Source of the DNA: Gemmatimonadota bacterium
GTDB taxonomy: Bacteria; Gemmatimonadota; Gemmatimonadetes; Gemmatimonadales; Gemmatimonadaceae
Length of the DNA: 50,545 nt
Assembly (NCBI GenBank): GCA_023249305.1
Contig: JAHFCU010000013.1
Coordinates: forward strand, 1-50,545
Direction: 5' to 3'
Translations under genes and position numbers: made by a program
Shown: positions 19,911-27,799 of the stretch, one piece after another
How positions within the stretch are numbered: the first letter of the stretch is position 1
Layout of the letters: every line of letters begins with the position of its first letter
Notes under the pieces: model-generated
Told to the model about the DNA's origin: nothing
The model's input: only the letters and a program-made list of their open reading frames with translations
Database searches by the model: none

Positions 19911-21079
19911 CAGGACGCTCCGACCGGTACCGGGGTGGCGTCGAACTCCGTGCGCAGGATGCGATAGAAGGAATCACGCTCGGATGGGGTCTTCCCGGCG
20001 CCCCGAATGAGCCTGAGGATCTCGGCGAGCGACATCGCCTGCGGCGTCTGCGCGCCGACGGCGTGGTAGATCTTCTCGCGCACGACGGTGCCTTCGAGGT
20101 CGTTAACGCCGTAGTGCAGCGCCACCTGCGACAGTTGCGGCGTGACCATGATCCAATGCGACTTGACGTGCTGGAAGTTGTCGAGGAACAACCGGCCGAC
20201 GGCGAGCTGCTTGAGGTCGTCCCAGCCCGTGGTCGCGGTGCCCTGCCGGCCCAGCTCCTTGCCGAGCGCGTTGTCGTCCGGATGGTACGCGAGCGGGATG
20301 TAGGCGAGGAAGCCGCCGGTCTCATCCTGCAGGTCGCGCAACATCTGCAGGTGCTGTAGGCGGTCGTCAGGCGTCTCGACGTGGCCGTACAGCATCGTGC
20401 AGTTCGTGCGGATGCCGACTATGTGCGCGGTGCGGTGCACGCCGATGTACTCGGCGCCAGCGAGCTTCTTGTCCGAAATGCGCTCGCGCACCGCGGCGCT
20501 GAACGTCTCGGCGCCGCCGCCGGGCATGGTGTCGAGCCCCGCCTCCTTCAGCGCCACGAGCACGTCCCGCCACGGCATCTTCTCGATGCGGGCGATATGC
20601 GCGATCTCCACCGCGGTAAGCGCCTTGATGTGCACGTGCGGGAAGTTCGCCTTCAGCGCGCGGAACATCTCGGCGTAGTAGGCGAGCCCCGCCTTCATGT
20701 CGAGCCCGCCGACGATGTGGAACTCGCGAGTCATGCCGTCGGCCGCCTGCGCCGCCTCGGCCAGCACCTGATCCAGCGTGTACCGGTACGCACCGTTCTC
20801 CTTGGGGAGTCGGGCGTACCCGCAGAAGACGCACGTCTTCCGCAGTACGCAGATGTTGGTCGGGTTGATGTGCTGGTTCGACGCAAAGGTCACCACGTCG
20901 CCGTTCTTGGCCCTGTTCACGGCGTCGGCCAGCGCGCCGAGCCCCGCCAGATCCCGCGTGCGGAAGAGCGCGAGGCCGTCCGCGATGCTCAGGCGCTGGC
21001 TCGCCGCGACGCGCTCGCCGATGCGGCGCAGGACCGGGTCGTGGATGCGGTCAAACGGAACCTGCGGTGCCGCGGCCAT
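19910..21079 (-). CDS. mqnE: Aminofutalosine synthase (radical SAM), with CX5CX2C cluster motif
   Basis: 389 residues. The N-terminus has LFRTRDLAGLGALADAVN and a GDVVTFASNQHINPTNIC lead-in typical of MqnE. The radical SAM cysteines fall in CVLRKTCVFCGY, i.e. CX5CX2C rather than the CX3CX2C seen in MqnC here. GGLDMKAGLAYYAEMF, MPGGGAETFS and LAYIPLAYHPDDNAL follow. It joins 3-enolpyruvylbenzoate and SAM-derived 5'-deoxyadenosine to give aminofutalosine. It begins 4 bases after fabF and overlaps mqnA. Confidence 0.92.
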   Translation of the reverse strand: MAAAPQVPFDRIHDPVLRRIGERVAASQRLSIADGLALFRTRDLAGLGALADAVNRAKNGDVVTFASNQHINPTNICVLRKTCVFCGYARLPKENGAYRYTLDQVLAEAAQAADGMTREFHIVGGLDMKAGLAYYAEMFRALKANFPHVHIKALTAVEIAHIARIEKMPWRDVLVALKEAGLDTMPGGGAETFSAAVRERISDKKLAGAEYIGVHRTAHIVGIRTNCTMLYGHVETPDDRLQHLQMLRDLQDETGGFLAYIPLAYHPDDNALGKELGRQGTATTGWDDLKQLAVGRLFLDNFQHVKSHWIMVTPQLSQVALHYGVNDLEGTVVREKIYHAVGAQTPQAMSLAEILRLIRGAGKTPSERDSFYRILRTEFDATPVPVGAS

Positions 21080-21083
21080 CCGC

Positions 21084-22328
21084 TCAGTCCCGGAACCGGA
21101 CGAGCGCGAGCGAAGTGTTGTGCCCGCCGAAGCCGGAGGAGTTGTTCAACGCCGCGCTGACGGTGCGCTTCACGGGCTCGTTGGCCGTGCAGTCGAGATC
21201 GCACTCGGGATCCGGCGACTGCAGGTTGATGGTCGGCGGCACCGTGCCGTGCTGGATCGCGAGGGTGGTGACGATCGTCTCCACGGCGCCTGCCGCGCCA
21301 AGCATGTGTCCGGTGGCTGACTTCGTGGAGCTGACGTTCACGCCCGATGCATGCGCCCCAAGCACCGCCCTGATGGCGCGGATCTCATTGACGTCGTTCA
21401 TCGGTGTGGACGTGCCATGCGCGTTCACATAGTGCAGCTCGGCCGGCGAGAGGCCGCCGTCCTCGAGCGCGCGACGCATCGCCCGCTGCAGCCCCTCGTG
21501 ATTCTCGGGCTGCCCCGTGAGGTGATACGCGTCCCCGGTCATGCCAAAGCCCGCGATCTCACCGTAGATCCGCGCATCGCGCCGCCTGGCATGCTCGAGT
21601 TCCTCGAGGATCACCACGCCGCTCCCCTCGCCGAGCACGAAGCCATCGCGTGTGGCGTCGAAAGGGCGCGACGCCCGCGCCGGGTCATCGTTGCGCGTCG
21701 AGAGCGCCTGCATGTTGGCAAATCCGGCCATCGAGAGGGCCGTCACCGAGGCCTCGGCGCCGCCCGCGATCATCACGTCGGCGTCACCGTATTGCACTGC
21801 GCGGAACGAGAGGCCAATGCCGTGTCCCGACGACGCACAGGCCGACACCGTGCAGAAATTCGGCCCCTTGGCGCCGAATCGCATTGAGACGACTCCCGAT
21901 GCGATGTCGCTGATGAACATCGGGATGAAGAACGCCGAGATGCGCCCCGGCCCCGATTCCAGGAGCACGCTATGCTGGTGCTCGAACGTATTGATCCCGC
22001 CAATGCCGCTGGCGATCACCACGCCCGTGCGCAGCGGGTCGTAGCCCTGCCCGTCCCCGAATCCCGCGTCCGTCATTGCCTGCACGGCCGCGGCCATCGC
22101 GTACTGCGTGTACACGTCGGACCGCTTCACCTCCTTGCGGTCCATGTACAACGCCGGGTCGAAGCCCTTCACTTCCGCGGCGAAGCGCACCTTGTGGTTC
22201 GTCGCGTCGAAGTGCGTGATCGGCGCGCCCCCCGACTTCCCGTCGAGCAGCGCTTGCCACGTACTGCCCACGTCGTTGCCGACGGGAGTGACGCACCCGA
22301 GGCCCGTGATGACGACCCGGCGCTTCAT
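21084..22328 (-). CDS. fabF: 3-oxoacyl-ACP synthase II
   Basis: 414 residues. Thiolase-fold condensing enzyme with N-terminal RRVVITGLGCVTPVGNDVG, the active cysteine in VSACASSGHGIG, and the two histidines in NAHGTSTPMND and STKSATGHMLGAAGAVE. It extends acyl-ACP with malonyl-ACP in type II fatty acid synthesis. Around the cysteine the usual TACATG reads SACASS, a mild variant. It begins 4 bases after acpP. Confidence 0.97.
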   Translation of the reverse strand: MKRRVVITGLGCVTPVGNDVGSTWQALLDGKSGGAPITHFDATNHKVRFAAEVKGFDPALYMDRKEVKRSDVYTQYAMAAAVQAMTDAGFGDGQGYDPLRTGVVIASGIGGINTFEHQHSVLLESGPGRISAFFIPMFISDIASGVVSMRFGAKGPNFCTVSACASSGHGIGLSFRAVQYGDADVMIAGGAEASVTALSMAGFANMQALSTRNDDPARASRPFDATRDGFVLGEGSGVVILEELEHARRRDARIYGEIAGFGMTGDAYHLTGQPENHEGLQRAMRRALEDGGLSPAELHYVNAHGTSTPMNDVNEIRAIRAVLGAHASGVNVSSTKSATGHMLGAAGAVETIVTTLAIQHGTVPPTINLQSPDPECDLDCTANEPVKRTVSAALNNSSGFGGHNTSLALVRFRD

Positions 22329-22332
22329 CTCC

Positions 22333-22569
22333 TCAGCCGATCTTCTGGTTCAGGTATGCGATCGCGTCGCCGACGGTCCGGAGCTTCTCGGCATCCTCGT
22401 CCGGGATGTCGATGTTGAATTCCTTCTCGAACTCCATCACCAGTTCGACAATGTCGAGACTGTCGGCCCCGAGGTCTTCGATGAAGCTCGCTTCTGCCGT
22501 CAGCTTCTCGCGCTCGACGCCGAGTTCCTTCTCGATGATGTCCTTCACCTTGTCGCCATAGTCGGCCAT
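22333..22569 (-). CDS. acpP: Acyl carrier protein
   Basis: 78 residues, acidic, with the phosphopantetheine attachment Ser37 in [16 protein letters not shown]. It carries growing acyl chains for FabD, FabH, FabG and FabF, all encoded around it. AGGA lies upstream of the ATG at suitable spacing. The 63-base gap before it is larger than other junctions and holds a TATATT element, so acpP may also have its own promoter. Confidence 0.98.
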   Translation of the reverse strand: MADYGDKVKDIIEKELGVEREKLTAEASFIEDLGADSLDIVELVMEFEKEFNIDIPDEDAEKLRTVGDAIAYLNQKIG

Positions 22570-22609
22570 ACCGCGATCCTCGCGAACGTTGGATGTGGAG
22601 GGAAGACTT

Positions 22610-22615
22610 AATATA
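22610..22615 (-). promoter_or_regulatory. Possible -10 element before acpP
   Basis: TATATT on the minus strand (22615-22610), about 40 bases before acpP. No good -35 hexamer lies 16-18 bases upstream (best TGTAGC), so this is a weak call. acpP often needs extra expression, which fits an internal promoter. Confidence 0.3.
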
Positions 22616-22632
22616 GTGGTTGTCGCGTTCCG

Positions 22633-23364
22633 CTACATCACCATGCCGCCGTCCACCACCAGGACCTGTCCGGTGATGTAGGAGGCCATATCCGAGGCCA
22701 AAAAGGCCACCGCGTTGGCGATGTCCTTGGGCTCGCCCAGCCGAGCGAGCGGGATCTGCGCTGCAAGCGCCGCGCGGGCCTCGTCTGACAGCTTTTCGGT
22801 CATGGCGGTCTGGATGAAACCGGGGGCGATGGCGTTCACGAGGATGTTACGAGACGCCAGTTCCTTGGCCGCCGTCTTCGTGAGGGCAATGAGCCCCGCC
22901 TTCGATGCCGCGTAGTTGGCCTGCCCCTTGTTCCCCATGATACCAACAACGCTGGCAATGTTGATGATGCGCCCCCAGCGCCGCTTCATCATCCCGCGCT
23001 GGGCCGCGCGAATGGCCACGAAGGCCGATCGCAGGTTGACTGCCATCACCGCGTCCCAGTCCTCGTCCTTCATGCGGGCCATAAGGTTGTCCCGCGTTAT
23101 GCCGGCGTTGTTTACGAGGATGTCAAGCGAACCGAAGGAGTCCTCGACGGTCTGGATAAGCATCGTGACCGCAGTTGGGTCCGACACGTCGCAGGCGAAT
23201 CCGCGCGACTCGCCGATCTCCGCCGCCGTCTTCTCGGCGGTGGCCAGGTCCAGGTCGGCGATCGCTACGCGAGCGCCGCTGGCCACGAGCGATTCGGCAA
23301 TCGCGCGGCCGATGCCGCGGGATGCGCCGGTCACGAGCGCGGTTCTTCCGGAGAGTGAGATCAT
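22633..23364 (-). CDS. fabG: 3-oxoacyl-ACP reductase
   Basis: 243 residues. Classical short-chain dehydrogenase with the NADPH site TGASRGIGRAIAE, NNAG (about 85-88), and the catalytic Ser138, Tyr151 and Lys155 in INIASVVGIMGNKGQANYAA and SKAG. It reduces 3-oxoacyl-ACP to 3-hydroxyacyl-ACP. The C-terminus (YITGQVLVVDGGMVM) is typical of FabG. It lies between fabD and acpP in the standard order, 39 bases after fabD. Confidence 0.97.
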   Translation of the reverse strand: MISLSGRTALVTGASRGIGRAIAESLVASGARVAIADLDLATAEKTAAEIGESRGFACDVSDPTAVTMLIQTVEDSFGSLDILVNNAGITRDNLMARMKDEDWDAVMAVNLRSAFVAIRAAQRGMMKRRWGRIINIASVVGIMGNKGQANYAASKAGLIALTKTAAKELASRNILVNAIAPGFIQTAMTEKLSDEARAALAAQIPLARLGEPKDIANAVAFLASDMASYITGQVLVVDGGMVM

Positions 23365-23403
23365 GGGAGCACAGGGTAGATGGGGGACGAAAGAATAGAA
23401 CCG

Positions 23404-24336
23404 CTAGAGCGCGGACAGGAGGGCTTCCACTTCCGCCACCGTGCCGCACGTCTTCGCGGCGTGGTTGGGCGCCAATCGCTTGAGCAGTCCGGTGAGCACA
23501 TTACCCGGACCCATTTCGACGAAAGTAGCGTCGGGATGCGCGGTCGCCATCGCTTGAATGACCCCGACCCACCGCACCGGTGATGTGAGTTGTCGCAGCA
23601 AGAGAGAGCGCGCGTCGGCCGCCGTGGTCACGGGTGCCGCCGTGACGTTCGAGTAGACCGGCCAGCGCGGCCCGCTCCAAGCCGCCGACTCGAGCGCCTC
23701 GCGCAGTCCGCCTTCGGCGGGCTGCATCAACGGTGAATGGAATGCGCCGCTCACCTGCAGCCGCATCGTGCGCTTGGCGCCCGCGGCCTTGGCCAGCTCC
23801 ATACCGCGCTCAACGCCCGCTACTTCGCCGGAAATCACGATCTGTTCGAGCGCGTTGTAGTTGGCCGGCACGACCACCCCTGCCGCGCTGGCTTCCGCGC
23901 AGATGTCCTCAATCGGACGCCGCAGTTCGCCGAGCACCGCGGCCATCGCACCCGGCCGCTGCACACCCGTTTCGTACATCAGCTCGCCGCGGCGTCGTAC
24001 GAGGCGCACAGCGTCGGCGAGCGGCAACGCGCCCGCCGCGTGGTACGCGGAAAACTCGCCGAGGGAGTGCCCGGCAGCGGCCGCGATATGTGCGGCGGCA
24101 CGCTCCCTCACCACGGCCCACACGGCGGCACCGTGCGCGAGCAGCGCCGGTTGCGCGTTGTGCGTGCGGGTCAACTCCTCGGCTGGCCCCTCGAAGCAGA
24201 GCGTCGAGAGGGGTGCGCTCAGTGCGGCATCCGCCTCAGCGAACACCGCGCGAGCCACCGCAAATCGCTCGGCAAGGTCCATTGCCATGCCGGGCTTCTG
24301 CGAGCCCTGCCCGGGAAACAGGAGAAGAAGTTGCAT
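23404..24336 (-). CDS. fabD: Malonyl-CoA:ACP transacylase
   Basis: 310 residues. It opens with LLLFPGQGSQKPGM. The nucleophile is Ser91 in GHSLGEFSAYHAAGAL, followed by RRRGELMYE (the conserved Arg), VSGAFHSPLMQPA (the conserved His) and EMGPGNVLTGLLKR near the end. It loads malonyl groups onto ACP. It is 51 bases after fabH. Confidence 0.97.
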   Translation of the reverse strand: MQLLLLFPGQGSQKPGMAMDLAERFAVARAVFAEADAALSAPLSTLCFEGPAEELTRTHNAQPALLAHGAAVWAVVRERAAAHIAAAAGHSLGEFSAYHAAGALPLADAVRLVRRRGELMYETGVQRPGAMAAVLGELRRPIEDICAEASAAGVVVPANYNALEQIVISGEVAGVERGMELAKAAGAKRTMRLQVSGAFHSPLMQPAEGGLREALESAAWSGPRWPVYSNVTAAPVTTAADARSLLLRQLTSPVRWVGVIQAMATAHPDATFVEMGPGNVLTGLLKRLAPNHAAKTCGTVAEVEALLSAL

Positions 24337-24387
24337 GAACGCTGGATGAGGGCCGGCGCCACACAGGGCTATCCGGCCGCGGTCAAC

Positions 24388-25377
24388 TCAGAAGCGCACC
24401 ACGAGGCTGCCCCACGTGAATCCGGCACCGAAGGCGACGAACATCACCGTCATTCCCTCCTTGATGCGTCCGGCGCGCAGCGCCTCGTCGAGCGCAATCG
24501 GGATGGAAGCCGCCGACGTATTCCCGTAGCGGTCCACGTTGACATACACCTTCTCCATCGGCATGCCGGCATGCTTCGCCGTCGCCTCGATGATGCGGAT
24601 GTTGGCTTGGTGCGGAATCAGCAGGTCAATATCGCTCGCGGCAAGCTTGGCGCCGTCCAGCGCGCGGTCACAGGCGTCGGCCATCGAGCGCACCGCGTTC
24701 TTGAACACTTCGCGCCCCGCCATGGCGATGCAGTTGCTCCCGTCGGCGAGCACTTCGGGCGTGACGGGGCGAAGCGCTCCGCCCGCTGGCCGATGCAGGA
24801 GGTCGGCCAGCGTGCCGTCGCTGCGCGTGTACGCCGACAGGATGCCACGCCCCTTTGTCGAGCGCTTCACCACCGTCGCGCCGGCGCCGTCTCCAAAGAG
24901 CACGCACGTGTTGCGGTCCTTCCAGTTCGTGATGCGTGTCAACGTCTCGGCGCCCAGCACAAGGACCGTCTCGGCGCCGCCCAGTGCCATGAGCCCTTCG
25001 GCAATCTGCATACCGTACACCCAGCCACTGCACGCCGCCGAAATGTCGAACGCCGCGGCCCGCGTCGCGCCGATCGCTGCCTGCACCTCGACCGCCGTGG
25101 AGGGCAGCAGGCGATCTGGTGAGGCAGTGCCGAGCACGATGATGTCGAGCTCGGGCGCCGTGACGCCCGCGACCTTCATTGCCGCGCGCGCTGCCTCGGC
25201 GGAGAGCGACGTGAGCGACTCGCCTTCGCCGGCAACGTATCGCTGGCGAATGCCAGTGCGCTCGACGATCCACTCGTCGGTCGTCTCGATCCCCATTGCG
25301 GCGATGTCGCTGTTGGTGAGGATCTTCTTCGGCACCGCGTGACCAGTGCCGACAATCATCGCGAGGGGGCGTTTCAT
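24388..25377 (-). CDS. fabH: 3-oxoacyl-ACP synthase III
   Basis: 329 residues. It begins IVGTGHAVPKKILTNSD and carries TDEWIVERTGIRQRY. The active Cys is in DISAACSGWVYG, His in LIPHQANIRIIEA and Asn in YGNTSAASIP. It starts fatty acid synthesis by condensing acyl-CoA with malonyl-ACP. The ATG at 25377 overlaps the plsX stop (ATGA, 25374-25377); a longer open frame upstream is Arg-rich shadow of plsX. Confidence 0.97.
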   Translation of the reverse strand: MKRPLAMIVGTGHAVPKKILTNSDIAAMGIETTDEWIVERTGIRQRYVAGEGESLTSLSAEAARAAMKVAGVTAPELDIIVLGTASPDRLLPSTAVEVQAAIGATRAAAFDISAACSGWVYGMQIAEGLMALGGAETVLVLGAETLTRITNWKDRNTCVLFGDGAGATVVKRSTKGRGILSAYTRSDGTLADLLHRPAGGALRPVTPEVLADGSNCIAMAGREVFKNAVRSMADACDRALDGAKLAASDIDLLIPHQANIRIIEATAKHAGMPMEKVYVNVDRYGNTSAASIPIALDEALRAGRIKEGMTVMFVAFGAGFTWGSLVVRF

Positions 25378-26399
25378 GCAGTTGCTCCTGAAGCCGTGGA
25401 CGCGAGGCGCTGGCCGATGTGGTCGCTCATGCGCGAAGACGCCGCGCGCAGTCCGACGAGAATCCCGTTCTTGATGGCCTCGGGCGACGACTTGCCATGG
25501 CAGATGATCGACACACCCTTCACGCCAAGCAGCGGCGCGCCACCATGCGCGGCGTAGTCGAGGTTCTCTAGCGCGCCAGAGAGCTGCTCCTTCGGCACGC
25601 CGCTCTTGGTAATCAGGCCGACGATGAGCTTCGGCACCGCCTCGTAGAACTTGAGGAGCACGTTTCCGACGAAGCCGTCGCAGACCACCACGTCCACGGG
25701 TCCGCGATCGCACGTGCCCATCGGGAGGTCACGGCCCTCGACGTTGCCGATGAAGTTGATCCCTCCAGCCGCCGCGAGTGCCTTGTGCGCATCCTTCACT
25801 GCGGCGTTGCCCTTTTCCGGCTCCTCGCCCACTGAAAGCAGGGCGACGCTGGGAGTCGTGCGGCCAAGGATGTCCTCGGCGTAGACGGCGCCAAGCCGCG
25901 CGAACTGCACGAGTTCCTCCGCCGAACAGTCGACGTTCGCGCCGCTGTCGAGGACGACGACTGGCACGCGCGCGCTCGGGAACAGCGTCGCAATCGCCGG
26001 GCGATTGAGCCCCTCGTGCAGGCGGAGAATGAACGTGGACGCCGCCATCTGTGCGCCCGTGTTGCCGGCGCTGACGAACGCGTCAGAGTCACCGTCCACC
26101 TGCAGGCGAAGGCCGACCGCCATCGAGCTCTTGGGCTTGCCTCGAATCGCCACCGACGGCTTGTCGGTCATCTCGATCACTTCGGCGGCCTCGACCATCG
26201 ATACACGGTGGGCCTGCGCGCGCAAAGCGGGCGCGGCCGCGGCCAACTGCGCGTCAAGCTCGGCGCGGATGGCCTCGGTGCGTCCCACCAACTGGATGCT
26301 GTGTTCGGGCGCGAGTTCCTGCAGGGCCAGCAACGCACCCGCGATCGTCGCCGCAGGGGCGTGATCGCCGCCCATGGCGTCCAGCGCGATGCGTGCCAA
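25374..26399 (-). CDS. plsX: Phosphate acyltransferase PlsX
   Basis: 341 residues from a TTG at 26399, two bases after the rpmF stop, giving LARIALDAMGGDHAP, the standard N-terminus. AGAAGG lies upstream inside the end of rpmF. Further motifs are ALVRGKPKSSM-type IRGKPKSSMAVGLRL, VSAGNTGAQMA, LLSVGEEPEKGN and VVCDGFVGNVLLKFYE. It forms acyl-phosphate from acyl-ACP for phospholipid synthesis. The rpmF-plsX-fabH-fabD-fabG-acpP order is widespread. Confidence 0.95.
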   Translation of the reverse strand: MARIALDAMGGDHAPAATIAGALLALQELAPEHSIQLVGRTEAIRAELDAQLAAAAPALRAQAHRVSMVEAAEVIEMTDKPSVAIRGKPKSSMAVGLRLQVDGDSDAFVSAGNTGAQMAASTFILRLHEGLNRPAIATLFPSARVPVVVLDSGANVDCSAEELVQFARLGAVYAEDILGRTTPSVALLSVGEEPEKGNAAVKDAHKALAAAGGINFIGNVEGRDLPMGTCDRGPVDVVVCDGFVGNVLLKFYEAVPKLIVGLITKSGVPKEQLSGALENLDYAAHGGAPLLGVKGVSIICHGKSSPEAIKNGILVGLRAASSRMSDHIGQRLASTASGATA

Positions 26400-26401
26400 T
26401 G

Positions 26402-26584
26402 TCAGCTGACCTTCTTCGTGACCCGCTGCTCGCCGGCGTAGTAACCGCAGTCCGGGCAGACACGATGCGGGCGCTTCTGAGCGCCGCATTTCGGGCAAGC
26501 CTGGATGTTGATTGCCGGAGCTTTCTTGTGCGTGTTGCGGGCCCGCTTCTTACGCTTGGAAGTTTTTCTCTTCGGGACGGCCAT
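26402..26584 (-). CDS. rpmF: 50S ribosomal protein L32
   Basis: 60 residues, very basic start (AVPKRKTSKRKKRARNTH) and a four-cysteine zinc ribbon: Cys30, Cys33, Cys43 and Cys46. It is the classic neighbour of yceD and plsX. The ATG is 23 bases after the yceD stop. Confidence 0.98.
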   Translation of the reverse strand: MAVPKRKTSKRKKRARNTHKKAPAINIQACPKCGAQKRPHRVCPDCGYYAGEQRVTKKVS

Positions 26585-26607
26585 CGTCGTCTCGTGACAG
26601 GGTCAGG

Positions 26608-27132
26608 TTATTCGGGTGTGTCGCGGGGTTTCCGCAGCGCATCCCATCGGGCATCGGTGTCCGGGGCGCAACCGCATGCCCCGTCATTCAAGTCGGCGCC
26701 GCACTTCGGGCACAGCCCCTTACAATCAGGGCGGCACACCGAGAACGGCGGCACCTCTAGCAGCCACTGCTCCCGCATAGCGGTACGCAGGTCAATCATG
26801 TCCCCTTTGGCGCCTTCCACGCGGAAGACATCCGGATCGTCATCGTCCTCGCCGCCAGCAGCCGCAAACAACACGTGGACGTCAGCTTCGACGGCCGACT
26901 CAACCGGCGAAAGACACCGTCGGCACTCCTGGAGCACGGCGCCTGCGTAGTGGCCGCTGAAATAGTACCGCCCCGTGCCTGCTGCCGAGAGCCGTCCGGT
27001 TACCAGGATGCCCTCGCGAAGGGGCCGGGATTCGTCCCCTTCCGCCCACACGCTGTCATCAGGAGGCAGCACGGCCTTGACCGTGGCTGCTTCGTGCTCC
27101 AGCGACCGGATGTCAAACGACAGCATAACCAC
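26608..27132 (-). CDS. yceD: YceD/DUF177 family protein with a cysteine-rich end
   Basis: 174 residues from the GTG at 27132 or 172 from the ATG at 27126 (MLSFDIRSLEHE). The body is the DUF177 fold with QECRRCLSPVESAV. The C-terminal third adds CRPDCKGLCPKCGADLND and GACGC, a probable zinc site seen in many bacterial members. In plants and bacteria, DUF177 proteins are tied to 23S rRNA accumulation, fitting the rpmF link. A -10 element ends only three bases before the GTG, so translation from the ATG of a leaderless mRNA is likely (see findings). Confidence 0.9.
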   Translation of the reverse strand: MVMLSFDIRSLEHEAATVKAVLPPDDSVWAEGDESRPLREGILVTGRLSAAGTGRYYFSGHYAGAVLQECRRCLSPVESAVEADVHVLFAAAGGEDDDDPDVFRVEGAKGDMIDLRTAMREQWLLEVPPFSVCRPDCKGLCPKCGADLNDGACGCAPDTDARWDALRKPRDTPE

Positions 27133-27134
27133 GT

Positions 27135-27163
27135 AAACTATTCCGCGTCCGGCGATGGGTCAA
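27135..27163 (-). promoter_or_regulatory. Sigma70-type promoter of the yceD-rpmF-fab-mqn operon
   Basis: On the minus strand TTGACC (27163-27158), a 17-base spacer, and TAGTTT (27140-27135). The expected start point falls at about 27128-27126, at or next to the yceD ATG. The same -10 sequence TAGTTT appears in the nuoA promoter candidate. Confidence 0.6.
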
Positions 27164-27195
27164 GTGCTGGAATGGCTGATACTTAGGCTTGTTTC

Positions 27196-27242
27196 TCCGC
27201 TGGAGCTCGGGTAAGGGGCCGGCACGCCCCCGGTGTAGCGGA
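27196..27242 (-). terminator. Candidate structured terminator after ndk
   Basis: TCCGCT (27196-27201) pairs with AGCGGA (27237-27242), and inside it GGGGC (27215-27219) pairs with GCCCC (27226-27230) around a six-base loop. It lies 7 bases after the ndk stop on the minus strand. There is no strong U tract, so the function is tentative. Confidence 0.4.
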
Positions 27243-27248
27243 AGCGCC

Positions 27249-27668
27249 TCATACCAGCGCGGCCACGCCGAAGAAGAACGTGCCTTCGACGCGGGCGTTC
27301 TCGTCGGAATCGGACCCATGCACCGCGTTTCGCCCCTTCGACTCGGCGTAGAGCTTGCGCACGGTTCCCTGAGCCGCCTCGGCTGGATCCGTGGCGCCGA
27401 TGGCCGTGCGATACGCCGCCACCGCGTCGTCCTTCTGCAGCACCATCGGCATGCAGGGTCCCGAGCTCATGAACTCCACGAGTTCAGCATAGAACGGGCG
27501 TCCTCTGTGCACCTCGTAGAACGCGCCGGCCTCGGCCATCGTCATGTGAATGACGCGCGCGCAAATGATCTTGAAGCCTTGGGCCTCGAGATGGGCGATG
27601 ATCTTCCCTGCCTTCCCCGAGCCAAGCGCGTCGGGCTTGATGATTGCGAGCGTGCGGTTGCCAGCCAT
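27249..27668 (-). CDS. ndk: Nucleoside diphosphate kinase
   Basis: 139 residues. It begins [20 protein letters not shown] with the nucleotide-binding Lys11, and the phosphohistidine is His117 in [13 protein letters not shown]. It balances NTP pools with a ping-pong mechanism. The ATG at 27668 matches the family start, although the frame is open 12 codons further up. AGGA lies upstream. It follows sucD by 131 bases across a structured spacer, so it is either the end of the suc unit or a separate unit. Confidence 0.97.
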   Translation of the reverse strand: MAGNRTLAIIKPDALGSGKAGKIIAHLEAQGFKIICARVIHMTMAEAGAFYEVHRGRPFYAELVEFMSSGPCMPMVLQKDDAVAAYRTAIGATDPAEAAQGTVRKLYAESKGRNAVHGSDSDENARVEGTFFFGVAALV

Positions 27669-27714
27669 GAGGTGAAGTCCTGGGGTTCGGTTGGAGACTG
27701 CCACAACAAAGATA

Positions 27715-27781
27715 GAAGGGCGCGAAGGGCAGCGAAGGAGTGGCCGACGAACCCTTCGCGATTCTTCGCGTCCTTCGCCCT
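27715..27781. repeat. Imperfect long inverted repeat of CCTTCGC/GCGAAGG units
   Basis: Left arm 27715-27739 (GAAGGGCGCGAAGGGCAGCG then AAGGA) and right arm 27752-27781 (CCCTTCGCG, TTCTTCGCG, TCCTTCGCCCT) pair in at least two blocks of six and seven bases around a 12-base loop. It sits between sucD and ndk. It could be a transcription terminator for sucCD or a small dispersed intergenic repeat; a related segment lies before mqnC. Confidence 0.5.
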
Positions 27782-27799
27782 CCGTGTCGCCGCTATGTA

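Noticed and set aside
18150-19967. A 605-codon plus-strand open frame
   Set aside because: It is antisense to mqnC and mqnA, which are clear family members. Composition is Arg/His/Leu-rich with no domain.
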